Below are positions 24,107 through 32,642 of a DNA stretch of 64,000 nucleotides, one piece after another. The stretch spans positions 930,001-994,000 of the forward strand of contig NZ_CP009632.1 of NCBI RefSeq assembly GCF_000959445.1, in the 5' to 3' direction. The position numbers and the translations under genes are program-made. The number at the start of each line of letters is the position of its first letter. Position 1 is the first letter of the stretch. The notes below the pieces were generated by a model. It saw nothing but the letters and a program-made list of their open reading frames with translations. It did no database searches and was not told the DNA's origin. This stretch comes from Burkholderia vietnamiensis LMG 10929. GTDB taxonomy: Bacteria; Pseudomonadota; Gammaproteobacteria; Burkholderiales; Burkholderiaceae.

Positions 24107-25384
24107 TCAGTGCAGGAAGTCCTGCATCCGGTAATAGGCGCCGACCAACGGCAGGAACCACGCGTGCCCGAAATGGCCCGGCATCGCCGGCCAGTCGAGC
24201 TCGCGCCACGGATTCGACGCGGCCGCGCCGTACAGCACGTCGGCCATCACGCGGCCCATGTGTACGGCCATCTGCACACCGTGACCGCTGTAGCCCATCG
24301 AGTAGTAGAGCCCTTCGTGCTGGCCCGCCCTCGGCAGCCGGTCGGCCGTGATGTCGACCAGCCCGCCCCAGCAGTAATCGAGCCGCACGGCCGCCAGCTC
24401 GGGGAAATAGCCGGCGAGGCCCGCGCGCAGGATTTCGCCGCTTTTCGCGTCGGAGCGCGGGCTCGACATCGCGAAGCGGGCGCGACCGCCGAACAGCAGC
24501 CGGTTGTCGGGCGTGACGCGGAAGTAGTTGCCGATCTGGCGCGACGTCACGTACGCGCGGCGATGCACGAACAGCCGGTTCAGCTGCGCGTCGGGCAGCG
24601 GCTCGGTGACGACGATGAAACTGCCGACCGGCGCGATGCGCCGCCGGAACCACGCGAACGGCCCGTGCTGCGATGCGCCGGTCGCGACCAGCACGCGATC
24701 GGCGACGATCGTGCCGCGAGTGCTGACGATCGTGTGACGCTCGCCGCCGAGCCGCTCGATCTGCGTGACCGCCGCGTGCTCGTAGATGCGGGCGCCCGCC
24801 CGTGCCGCCGCCTGCGCGAGGCCGACGCCGAACTTGCCCATGTGCATCTGCACGCCGTTGTGCTGCAACAGCCCGCCGTGGAAACCGTCGGAGCCGATCT
24901 CGTCGCGCACCCGCGACGGCTCGATCAGCTCGATGTCGGCATCGACGTCGCGGCGCAGCGCGTCGTACGTCTTCGCCAGCGCCGCGAAATGCTGCGGCTT
25001 CGCGGCGAGCTTGAGCTTGCCGGCGCGCCGGAAATCGCAATCGATCGCGTGTTCGGCGACGAGCGCCTCGACGCTTTTCACGGCGCTCTCGTATGCCCGA
25101 TAGAACTGCCGCGCCGGCTCCGCGCCGATGCGCGCGGCCAGCGACGCGTAGTCCTGCGCGACGCCGGTGTTGCACTGTCCGCCGTTGCGTCCCGACGCTT
25201 CGCCGGCGATCTGCGCGGCTTCCAGCACGACGACCGAGACGCCGCGCTGCGCCAGTGCAAGTGCCGCCGACAGACCGGTGAAGCCGCCGCCGATCACGAC
25301 CACGTCGGCGCGCCCGTCGACGGGGCCTTCGCAGCCGGCATGAAACGGCGGACGAGTATCCAGCCAGTACGATTCGAATTTCAT
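24107..25384 (-). CDS. FAD-dependent amine oxidase, PuuB/OrdL-like (paralogue 2)
   Basis: The product is 425 residues, the same length as the paralogue at 19818-21095 and similar throughout. It contains DVVVIGGGFTGLSAALALAQ, EASGRNGGQCNTGVAQDYAS, CDFRRAGKLKLAAKPQHFA, FRVTPDNRLLFGGRARFAMS, LDYCWGGLVDITADRLPRAG and GLYYSMGYSGHGVQMAVHMG. This fits gamma-glutamylputrescine oxidase-type enzymes that cleave a C-N bond with FAD. The start at 25384 has GAAGGA 6 bases upstream. The gene is 212 bp downstream of the ABC transporter genes, but site C of the shared dyad lies in that gap, so it may have its own promoter. Both copies keep the FAD motifs and look functional. Confidence 0.88.
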   Translation of the reverse strand: MKFESYWLDTRPPFHAGCEGPVDGRADVVVIGGGFTGLSAALALAQRGVSVVVLEAAQIAGEASGRNGGQCNTGVAQDYASLAARIGAEPARQFYRAYESAVKSVEALVAEHAIDCDFRRAGKLKLAAKPQHFAALAKTYDALRRDVDADIELIEPSRVRDEIGSDGFHGGLLQHNGVQMHMGKFGVGLAQAAARAGARIYEHAAVTQIERLGGERHTIVSTRGTIVADRVLVATGASQHGPFAWFRRRIAPVGSFIVVTEPLPDAQLNRLFVHRRAYVTSRQIGNYFRVTPDNRLLFGGRARFAMSSPRSDAKSGEILRAGLAGYFPELAAVRLDYCWGGLVDITADRLPRAGQHEGLYYSMGYSGHGVQMAVHMGRVMADVLYGAAASNPWRELDWPAMPGHFGHAWFLPLVGAYYRMQDFLH

Positions 25385-25441
25385 CCGATCCTTCTCGAAC
25401 ATTGCGGCGGACGCGATCGGCGATCGCTCACCGGAAACCAT

Positions 25442-25456
25442 TTAATCACCGTCAAA
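25442..25456. promoter_or_regulatory. Regulon dyad, site C (upstream of PuuB-like paralogue 2)
   Basis: TTAATCACCGTCAAA matches the left half and centre of the shared dyad and is followed within two bases by GCGC. It closely resembles site D (TTAAGCACCGCCAAA). It is 58 bp upstream of the oxidase start codon. Confidence 0.55.
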
Positions 25457-25596
25457 AAGCGCATTTGCCGCGTATTCGTGCGCGGCACGCGCCGGTTGCA
25501 TCGTTTTGCACGACCGCCGCAGCACACTGTGCGCAGCGTCCATCTGCATCAGCCATAAGCCGTGAGTCACGAGCCGCCGGCGCGCCATACACATCG

Positions 25597-27471
25597 CTAC
25601 AGCCGCACCGGCTGCCCCAGCACGGCGCCTTCGGGCTGCGGCTCGGCCTGGAATCGCGCGAGATCTTCCTCGCTGCGATGGCACAGCACCTGCGCGCCGT
25701 TGCCGAGCGTGCGCAGCGGCGGCGCGGCGAGGTTGCACATGCCGTCCACCCGCATCGCGCAGCGGGACAGGAACGGACACAGGCCGGCATCGTCGGCGCT
25801 CGCGCCGATCGGCACGAGCGGCCGATGGCAGCGCTCGGCAGCGACGTCGAGCCAGCCCGCGCGCAGTTCCGGCGCCGACGACACCAGCAGGTGCGAATAC
25901 GGGTGGTACGGCGGCGCGCACAGCGCGTCGCGGCTGCCCGTCTCCACGCGCCGGCCCGCGTACAGCACGACGATGTCGTCGCTGATCGCGCGCACCTTCG
26001 CGATGTCGTGCGTGATGAACACGTACGACACGCCGAGCTTCGCCTGCAGATCGCGCAGCAAGTCGATGATCGCGGCGCCGACGACGGTGTCGAGCGCCGA
26101 CGTGACCTCGTCGCACAGGATCAGGTCGGGCTCGGCCGCCAGCGCGCGCGCGAGGTTCACGCGCTGCTTCTGTCCGCCGGACAGCTCGCCGGTGCGGCGC
26201 GCGGCGACCGCCGGCGGCAGCCGCACGAGTTCGAGCAGCTCGGCGACGCGCTGCCGCGCACGCGCGCCCTTGATGCCGTGATAGAACGCAAGCGGCCGCG
26301 CGAGCGTCCGCTCGACGGTATGCACCGGATTGAGCGCGGTATCGGCGTTCTGGAACACGATCTGCACGCGCCGGTGCTGCTCCTTCGAGCGCTTGCCGAT
26401 GTCGAGCGCGAGCGGCTGGCCGTCGAGCAGGATCTGGCCGGCCGTCGCCGGCACGAGCCCCGCGATCACCTTCGCGAGCGTGGTCTTGCCGGAGCCCGAT
26501 TCGCCGATCACACCGACCGTCTGGCCGCGCCCGATGCGCAGGTCGACCTCATGCAGGATCACCTTCGCGGGCCAGCCTTGCGCGTTACGGGCGCCGTAGC
26601 CGGCGATCGCGCCGCGCACGTCGAGCAGCGGCGCCGGCGCGGCGGCCGGCATCTGCGGCTCGCGTGCGGCACCGTCGGGCGTGACGGCCGCGATCAGGCT
26701 TTGCGTATACGGATGGGCCGGCGCATGCAGGATCTGTTCGGTCGCGCCCGCCTCGCGGATCACGCCGTCGCTCAGCACGACGATCCGGTCGGCCATCTGC
26801 GCGACCACCGCCAGATCGTGCGACACGTACACCGCGCTCATCCCGCAATCCCGGATCACGCGCTTGAACGCCTGCAGCACGTCGATCTGGGTGGTCACGT
26901 CGAGCGCGGTCGTCGGCTCGTCGAGGATCACCAGCTCCGGATCGGTGATCAGCGCCATCGCCGCCATCAGCCGCTGCAACTGACCGCCCGACACCTGGTG
27001 CGGATAGCGTCTGCCGATCGTCTCGGGCTCCGGCAGCGCGAGCGCGCGGAACAGCTCGACCGCCTTCGCCTGCGCAGCGCGCTTCGTCATCGTGCGGTGG
27101 ATCAGCGCGCTCTCGATCACCTGATCGAGGATCGTGCGCGACGGGTTGAACGCGGCCGCCGCGCTCTGCGCGATGTACGCGACCTTGCGGCCGCGCAGCG
27201 CCGCGAGCGCCGGCGCGGACAGCGTGCAGACGTCGGCGCCGTCGAACTTCACCGAGCCGCCGGCGATCCGGCAGCCCGCGCGCGCATGGCCCATCAGCGA
27301 CAACGCGATCGTCGTCTTGCCCGAGCCCGACTCGCCGATCAGCGCGAGCACCTCGCCGCGCCGGATGTCGAAGTCGACGCCGTGCACGATCGTCGTTTCC
27401 GCGCCGCCCGGACGTCCGCCGACCACGCGCAGCCCGCGCACCTCGACGAGCGGAGTCGATTCATCTCGCAT
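25597..27471 (-). CDS. Dipeptide/opine-type ABC transporter, fused double ATP-binding protein
   Basis: The product is 624 residues with two complete nucleotide-binding domains. Domain 1 has Walker A GESGSGKTT near residue 45, signature VSGGQLQRL and Walker B LVILDEPTTALD. Domain 2 has a second GESGSGKTT near 325, LSGGQKQRVNLARAL and LILCDEVTSALD. The C-terminal tail is the oligopeptide-type Cys motif (CPFLSRCAMRVDGMC), so this is a DppD-DppF fusion of the GsiA/YejF kind. It energises the two permeases encoded upstream. Its ATG overlaps the permease stop (ATGA), giving one tightly coupled operon. Confidence 0.93.
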   Translation of the reverse strand: MRDESTPLVEVRGLRVVGGRPGGAETTIVHGVDFDIRRGEVLALIGESGSGKTTIALSLMGHARAGCRIAGGSVKFDGADVCTLSAPALAALRGRKVAYIAQSAAAAFNPSRTILDQVIESALIHRTMTKRAAQAKAVELFRALALPEPETIGRRYPHQVSGGQLQRLMAAMALITDPELVILDEPTTALDVTTQIDVLQAFKRVIRDCGMSAVYVSHDLAVVAQMADRIVVLSDGVIREAGATEQILHAPAHPYTQSLIAAVTPDGAAREPQMPAAAPAPLLDVRGAIAGYGARNAQGWPAKVILHEVDLRIGRGQTVGVIGESGSGKTTLAKVIAGLVPATAGQILLDGQPLALDIGKRSKEQHRRVQIVFQNADTALNPVHTVERTLARPLAFYHGIKGARARQRVAELLELVRLPPAVAARRTGELSGGQKQRVNLARALAAEPDLILCDEVTSALDTVVGAAIIDLLRDLQAKLGVSYVFITHDIAKVRAISDDIVVLYAGRRVETGSRDALCAPPYHPYSHLLVSSAPELRAGWLDVAAERCHRPLVPIGASADDAGLCPFLSRCAMRVDGMCNLAAPPLRTLGNGAQVLCHRSEEDLARFQAEPQPEGAVLGQPVRL

Positions 27472-28436
27472 CAGTGTTCTCCCGCGGCCGCAGCCGCGCC
27501 CTTGCGGCGGCCGCGGTGCGGCAGGCCGTCGATCAACAGGTTGACGCCCACCGTCAGGATCGCGATCGCGACCGCGGGCATGATGGCGACGGCCGAGCCG
27601 TCGCCGAGGCTCGCGATGTTCTCGCGCACGAGCGAGCCGAGGTCCGCGTACGGCGGCTGCACGCCGAGCCCGAGAAAGCTCAGGCCGCTCAGCAGCAGCA
27701 CGACGAACGTGAAGCGCAGCCCGGTGTCCGCCAGCATCGGATGAATCATGTTCGGCAGCATCTCGACGCACGCGATGTACAGCGCGCTTTCGCCGCGCGC
27801 CTTCGCCACCTGCACGAACTCGAGCGTGCTGATGTTGACGGCCAGCGCGCGCGCGATCCGGTACGAGCCCGGCATGTAGCTGACCGCGGCGGTCAGCACC
27901 AGCAGCGGCAGCGACGAGCCGAACGCGGCCACGAGCATCAGCGCGAACATCTTCGACGGAATCGACGTGAGCGCATCGAGCAGGCGGCTCATCGTCTCGT
28001 CCACCGCGCGGCCCGACACGGTGGCGAGCAGCCCGAGCGTCGTGCCGGTCAGCGCGGCGAGCAGCACCGCCGCGAGCGCGAGCAGCACGGTCAGCCGGGT
28101 GCCGTACAGGATGCGGCTCAGCATGTCGCGGCCGAGGAAGTCGGAGCCGAACGGCAGCTTCGCGCTGAACGCCGCGAACACGTCGGGCGTGACGATCGTG
28201 CCGACGTCGTGCGGCGCGAGCAGCGGCGCGAACACCGCGATGAACAGCATCAGCGCGACCATCGCGAGGCCGGCGCGGCCGCCGCCGGTCAGGGCGAGGC
28301 GCGGCGCGCGACGCTTGCGCGGCGCGCCGGGCGTGGGCGCCGCAGGCGGCGGGCCGCCGCGCGACGGGCGCGGGTCGCCGGACGGCGGCAGCGTGCTGCT
28401 GCGTTGAACGGAGTCGGTCGGTTGCATGATCGGCAT
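27471..28436 (-). CDS. ABC transporter permease (DppC-like)
   Basis: The product is 321 residues. A Pro-rich cytoplasmic leader of about 50 residues precedes the first helix (GLAMVALMLFIAVFAPLLAP). FGSDFLGRDMLSRILYGTR is the DppC hallmark. The EAA loop (VQVAKARGESALYIACVEML) contacts the ATPase, and further helices follow to LTVGVNLLIDGL. It forms the channel with the DppB-like protein. Starts at 28436 (MPIMQ) and 28427 (MQPTD) are both possible. It lies 20 bp after the DppB-like gene. Confidence 0.9.
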   Translation of the reverse strand: MPIMQPTDSVQRSSTLPPSGDPRPSRGGPPPAAPTPGAPRKRRAPRLALTGGGRAGLAMVALMLFIAVFAPLLAPHDVGTIVTPDVFAAFSAKLPFGSDFLGRDMLSRILYGTRLTVLLALAAVLLAALTGTTLGLLATVSGRAVDETMSRLLDALTSIPSKMFALMLVAAFGSSLPLLVLTAAVSYMPGSYRIARALAVNISTLEFVQVAKARGESALYIACVEMLPNMIHPMLADTGLRFTFVVLLLSGLSFLGLGVQPPYADLGSLVRENIASLGDGSAVAIMPAVAIAILTVGVNLLIDGLPHRGRRKGAAAAAGEH

Positions 28437-28456
28437 CTCGGAAGAAAGCGAAACAC

Positions 28457-29410
28457 TCAGGTGCGCAGGCGCGGGTTCGACACGATCGAGCACAGATCGG
28501 CCAACAGCACGAGCAGCAGATAGGCGACGCAGAAGATCAGCGTGCACGCCTGCACGAGCGGGAAGTCGCGGTTGCCGACGGCATCGACCATCAGGCTCGC
28601 GAGGCCCGGATAGTTGAAGATCGTCTCGACGACGATCACGCCGCCGAGCAGATACGACAGGCTCAGCGCGATCGCATTCGCGATCGGGCCGATCGCGTTG
28701 GGCAGCGCATGGCGCAGCACGACGCGCGCGGGGCTCGCGCCCTTCAGCACGGCCATCTCGACGTACGACGCGCTCAGCTGCTCGATCACCGCGGCGCGCG
28801 TCATGCGCGCCATCTGGGCGATCACGACCGCACACAGCGTCAGCACCGGCATCGCGTACGCGCGCAGGAAGTCGTGCATGCCGTCGATCGGGCCGCCGTA
28901 CGACAGCGCGGACAGCCAGTGCAGCTTCACGGCCAGCACGAGCACGGCGACCGTCGCGATCAGGAATTCGGGCGTCGCGACCAGCGCCAGCGTGCCGAGG
29001 CTGATCACGCGATCGACCACCGACTCGCGCTTCACCGCCGCGACGATGCCGAGCAGCAGCGCGATCGGCACCGACACGGCGGTCGTGATCGCGGCGAGCG
29101 CGAGCGACTTCGGCAGGCGTCCGCCGATCATCTCCGACACCGGCAGGTCGCCCGACAGCGAGCGGCCGAAATCGCCGTGCAGCAGGCCGCCGAGCCAATG
29201 CAGATAGCGCACGTGCGCCGGCATGTCGAGGCCGAACTGCTGGCGCAGCGCCGCGACCGTCTCGGGCGTGGCGGACTGGCCGAGCGCGGCCTGTGCGGCG
29301 TCGCCCGGCAGCAGATTCGTGATCGTGAAGATGATCGCGGACACGATCAGCAGCGTCAGCGCGGTGACCGCGATGCGCCGGCCGATCAGCCCGAGCAGGA
29401 TTCGGTTCAT
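28457..29410 (-). CDS. ABC transporter permease (DppB-like)
   Basis: The product is 317 residues. The N-terminal helix (RRIAVTALTLLIVSAIIFTI) is followed by LLPGDAAQAALG, QFGLDMPAHVRYLHWLGGLL and HGDFGRSLSGDLPVSEMI, the standard DppB periplasmic region. The EAA motif is YVEMAVLKGASPARVVLRHA, and GVIVVETIFNYPGLASLMVD follows. It has six predicted helices. The start at 29410 begins exactly with MNRILLGLIGRR; the in-frame extension upstream is not hydrophobic. It is the second gene of the importer operon, 78 bp after the binding protein. Confidence 0.92.
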   Translation of the reverse strand: MNRILLGLIGRRIAVTALTLLIVSAIIFTITNLLPGDAAQAALGQSATPETVAALRQQFGLDMPAHVRYLHWLGGLLHGDFGRSLSGDLPVSEMIGGRLPKSLALAAITTAVSVPIALLLGIVAAVKRESVVDRVISLGTLALVATPEFLIATVAVLVLAVKLHWLSALSYGGPIDGMHDFLRAYAMPVLTLCAVVIAQMARMTRAAVIEQLSASYVEMAVLKGASPARVVLRHALPNAIGPIANAIALSLSYLLGGVIVVETIFNYPGLASLMVDAVGNRDFPLVQACTLIFCVAYLLLVLLADLCSIVSNPRLRT

Positions 29411-29488
29411 GGGCTTGCGTTCCCGGAAAGGCCGCGTGCGGCCGGCGCGCACAGCGGCGCCGGCCGCACGCGGCAGCAGGCAATGGCG

Positions 29489-31075
29489 TCAGGCGTTCCA
29501 CCAGACGTGCTCGGCGAACATGCCGCCCATCATCGGACCGGTCGGGATCGAGCCGAGGCCTGAGAGCCGCTTGTCGTAACCGTCGAGGAAGCTGATGAAC
29601 GACGGAATCCCGACCCGGCCCTGCTGCGCGACGAGCACCTGCATCTCGCCGTACATCTGCTTGCGTTTCGCGTCGTCGGTTTCCGAGCGCGCGGCGAGCA
29701 GCAACTGGTCGAACTTCGCGTTCTTCCAGCCCGACTCGTTCCACGGCGCGTCCGACTTGAAGAACTGCGTGAACAGCACATCGGCGCTCGAGCGCGGGTT
29801 GATGTTGCCGAAGCCGAGCGGATGCTTCATCCAGTGGTTCGACCAGTAGCCGTCCGGCGACACGCGGTTCACCTGCAGGTTCAGCCCGATCTTCGCGCCG
29901 GCCTGCTGGAGCAGCACGGCCATCTCGATCGAGCCGTTCGCGTCGGAGGTCGCGTAGATCGGCGGCAGCGTGGCGCCGAGCGCGCCGGCCTTCTGGAACA
30001 GGAACTTCGCCTTGTCCGGATCGTGCGGGCGCTGCGGCAGCGACGCGTTGAAGTAGCGATGCCCCGGCGGGATCGGCTGATCGTTGCCGATCACCGCGTA
30101 GCCGCGGAACACCGCCGAGCGGATCTGCTCGCGATCGAACAGGTACTTCATCCCTTCGACGAAATCGGGATTCGCGGTGATCGGGTTCTCGCTGCGCATG
30201 ATCAGGTCGGTGTACAGGCCCGACTTGGTTTCCTTCAGCGCATAGCCGGGCGTCGACGCGACGCGCTGCGTCGAGCGCGGATCGATCGCGTTGATCAGGT
30301 GCACGTCGCCCGACAGCAGCGCGTTCAGGCGCGCGGCGCTGTCGCTGATGCCGATCATCTCGATCTCGTCGAGGTACGGCATGCCCGGCTTGAAGTAGCT
30401 GTCGTTGCGCACGCCGATGGTCGATACGCCGGGCTTGAACGACTTCAGCTTGTAGGGGCCGCAGCCGATACCGGTGCTGAAGTCGGTGGTGCCGTCCTTG
30501 ACGATCACGAGCTGCGGCGTCGCGAGGATCACCGGCAGATCGGCGTTCGCGCTGGCGAGCGTCAACGTGACTTCGTCGGGGCCGCTCGCCTTCACGTCGG
30601 CGAACTGGTCGGCGAGCGGCTTGACCTTCGATGCGGTCGCGGCGTTCTTGTGGCGCAGCAGCGAGAACACCACGTCGGCCGGGCCGACCGGTTTGCCGTC
30701 GTGGAACGTGACGCCCTTGCGCAGCTTGATGATCCAGGTCTTCGCGTCGGTCGTCTGGAGCGACTCGGCGAGGTTCATCTGCGGCGTGAGGCTCGCGTCG
30801 AGCTGCGTGAGGCCGCTGTAGAACATGAAGAAGCGAATGTAGTCGGCGCCTGTGGAGCCCTTGGCCGGGTCGAGCGTATCGGCCGTCGAGCTGGATTCGT
30901 TCGCAACCCGGATCTTGCCGCCGCGCTTGGGCGCCGGCGCGGCGAACGCCGACTGCGCGTCGAGCAGCAGTCCGCCGCCGCCGACGGCCATCATGCCGCT
31001 CGCCGCCATGACCCGCATCATGTCGCGGCGCGTGAAGCCGCCCTTGCCGCTGCCGTTGTCGATATCGTCGTTCAT
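29489..31075 (-). CDS. ABC transporter substrate-binding protein, SBP family 5
   Basis: The product is 528 residues. The twin-arginine signal GFTRRDMMRVMAASG at residues 13-27 indicates export in folded form by Tat. The mature protein has family-5 landmarks: STADTLDPAKGSTGADYIRF, WIIKLRKGVTFHDGKPVGPA DVVFSL (given in two parts), GIGCGPYKLKSFKPG and GMKYLFDREQIRSAVFRGYA. Such proteins bind peptides, opines, glutathione or nickel chelates. An AGGAG site 8 bases upstream supports the start. It is the first gene of the importer operon, with dyad site D 111 bp upstream. Together with the nearby oxidases and amidohydrolase, an opine or acyl-amino compound is a reasonable guess. Confidence 0.9.
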   Translation of the reverse strand: MNDDIDNGSGKGGFTRRDMMRVMAASGMMAVGGGGLLLDAQSAFAAPAPKRGGKIRVANESSSTADTLDPAKGSTGADYIRFFMFYSGLTQLDASLTPQMNLAESLQTTDAKTWIIKLRKGVTFHDGKPVGPADVVFSLLRHKNAATASKVKPLADQFADVKASGPDEVTLTLASANADLPVILATPQLVIVKDGTTDFSTGIGCGPYKLKSFKPGVSTIGVRNDSYFKPGMPYLDEIEMIGISDSAARLNALLSGDVHLINAIDPRSTQRVASTPGYALKETKSGLYTDLIMRSENPITANPDFVEGMKYLFDREQIRSAVFRGYAVIGNDQPIPPGHRYFNASLPQRPHDPDKAKFLFQKAGALGATLPPIYATSDANGSIEMAVLLQQAGAKIGLNLQVNRVSPDGYWSNHWMKHPLGFGNINPRSSADVLFTQFFKSDAPWNESGWKNAKFDQLLLAARSETDDAKRKQMYGEMQVLVAQQGRVGIPSFISFLDGYDKRLSGLGSIPTGPMMGGMFAEHVWWNA

Positions 31076-31185
31076 CCGAACTGCTCCTGACTGTGGAAAG
31101 TGGGTCCTGGGGTCCAGCGTGGTTGTCGAATCCCGCCGCGCCCGCATGCTGGTGGCGGGTACGACGTCGTGCAGTTGCAATTCAT

Positions 31186-31200
31186 TTAAGCACCGCCAAA
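31186..31200. promoter_or_regulatory. Regulon dyad, site D (upstream of the ABC importer operon)
   Basis: TTAAGCACCGCCAAA matches the shared dyad in the left arm and centre and is followed by ATGCGG. It is almost the same as site C. It is 111 bp upstream of the binding-protein start. Confidence 0.6.
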
Positions 31201-31699
31201 ATGCGGTTTGTCGCGATTCGGGCCGGCCGCACGATACGAATCGACCGTTTTGGACCGCCCGCGCAGCATGAATTGCTGCATGCCTGCGCGCGTCGCCGGG
31301 TGATGGGCGCCCGGGCGTCGCGCTCGCGCCGCGCATGCCGATGAAGGGAATCGTAAAGCGGCACGCGCGGCAGATTGCACCGACAAAATTGGGGATTCGG
31401 CGTCCGAAACGCGTTTGGCGCGCGCAAACGGCATGTTTGAGTGGAATGTGCGGGCGGGCGGCGGTGCGGCGGCGGGGGGAGATTCAGCAGACGAAAATGG
31501 CACTTCACGAGAAGCGGGTTTGCCCGAGGGCGGGGGCGAGGTGGTACCGGGCTCGGATACGGGCCTGGATACAGGCTTGGGCTTGGGTGTGGGTGTGGGT
31601 ACGGGCTGAATACGTGTGGGATACGCACGCAATGCGAGCGTGACGTGCATTAGTCGAAACTTGGTCTGTCAGTCGGCGTCAGATTAGGTCTGAGATTGC

Positions 31700-31714
31700 T
31701 TAGCCGTCGCTTAA
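31700..31714. promoter_or_regulatory. Regulon dyad-like site E
   Basis: TTAGCCGTCGCTTAA fits the shared dyad in both arms, but it is about 625 bp from the nearest leftward gene start. It could serve a distal promoter of the importer operon or mark a vanished gene. Confidence 0.35.
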
Positions 31715-31737
31715 TCAAGGACCGTGATCGACCGATT

Positions 31738-31880
31738 CTGTTGAAAAACTCCTTCGCTCGTGCCGCGGGACCGACTCGCGAAAAATCGATCTCTCAGATC
31801 GCCCTACAAGCGGCTCGCGAGCATCGGTTTGGGGTAAGAGGCCCCTCGCCGCAGCTGTGGTCGAAGAGTTTTTCAACCGA
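31738..31880. mobile_element. Possible MITE or IS-end remnant bounded by an inverted repeat
   Basis: GTTGAAAAACTCCTTCG on the left is mirrored by CGAAGAGTTTTTCAACC on the right, matching apart from one missing base. The interior of about 105 bp has no supportable ORF. Ends containing TTGAAAAACTC are common on transposable elements, so a small non-autonomous element or deleted IS is likely; the family is not assignable by eye. Confidence 0.4.
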
Positions 31881-32065
31881 AAGAACCCGGACAGGTCAGT
31901 CGCTCGGCGGTTCTGAATGACCAGTCGCCGCCGGCTTTCAGCCCTTTGAGATGTGGAAAACCACCTAGCGGATCCCGCCAGGTCCGCATTGAGTTCTGCC
32001 ACGCGTGGTCTTAGGCACGGCACTTGTTCCCAAAAGCAAGCTTCCGGGAACCCCTGCGCAAATTA

Positions 32066-32642
32066 CTAAACGCCACTGCTCCCAACCGTCTTGATACTCC
32101 TCCATTGTCCCTGCTGGACCTGAAACAGCGTGTAGGGCGGCTTGATCAGGTCGCCGTACGGATCAAACGTGATCTTGCCGGTAACACCCGTGACAGTGAC
32201 CTTCGAAAGATTATCGACGATCTTCCCCCGATCGAGCGAATCGGCACTGTGAATCGCTTTTATCAGCGCGAGTGCTGCGTCATACGCAAACGGCGCGTAC
32301 AGTTCGACGTCTTGGTTAAACCGCGCCTTGTAACGTTTGCCAAATTGCTGCGCGGCAGGCAGTTTATCAAGGGCTGGGCCGGGCTCCAGGTCCTGCGTAC
32401 CGTCCGCCGCTGCACCTGCGATCTGCAGGAAAGCGTTGCTCTTCAATGCACCCGCGCCAAACAATTGCGCTGGCATACCCAGCGAGCGCATCTGTTTGAC
32501 GAGCATGGCGCCCTGTTCATCCAGACCGCCAAAGAAAATCAGGTCAACGTTCTTGCTCTTGAGCGTCGTCAGGATGGCGCGGAAATCAACGGCTTTGTCA
32601 TTGGTGAACTCGCGATCGACCACGTAGCCGTTCGCTTCCTTA
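32066..32642 (-). pseudogene. Branched-chain-amino-acid-type ABC binding protein, 3' part (split by IS)
   Basis: This is the C-terminal half of a LivJ-type (Peripla_BP_6) protein: EFTNDKAVDFRAILTTLKSK, NVDLIFFGGLDEQGAMLVKQ, MRSLGMPAQLFGAGAL, FGKRYKARFNQDVELYAPFA and the closing GVTGKITFDPYGDLIKPPYT. It ends at a TAG. Upstream it runs straight into the IS5-family element. Removing the element and one TTA copy joins it in frame to the 5' part, giving an original protein of 383 residues. This half has no native start and is unlikely to be expressed usefully. Confidence 0.9.
32640..32642. repeat. Target-site duplication TTA, left copy
   Basis: TTA directly abuts the left GAGACGG end of the IS and is matched by TTA at 33557-33559 outside the right end. 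Confidence 0.8.

Larger units (their letters stand above)
31215..32065. other. Non-coding junction between the importer operon and the accessory segment
   Basis: No gene can be supported here. The part from 31340 to 31620 holds G-rich imperfect repeats (GGGTGTGGGTGTGGG near 31588) whose ORFs in several frames have unnatural composition. Dyad site E lies at 31700-31714. An inverted repeat spans 31738-31880. The sequence to the right is less G/C-biased, which marks the edge of the accessory segment. Confidence 0.5.

Noticed and set aside
31182..31650. Several overlapping ORFs of about 150 codons on both strands
   Set aside because: Compositions are extreme (Pro/Arg/His or Gly runs), frames overlap each other, and no start signal or family is recognisable.
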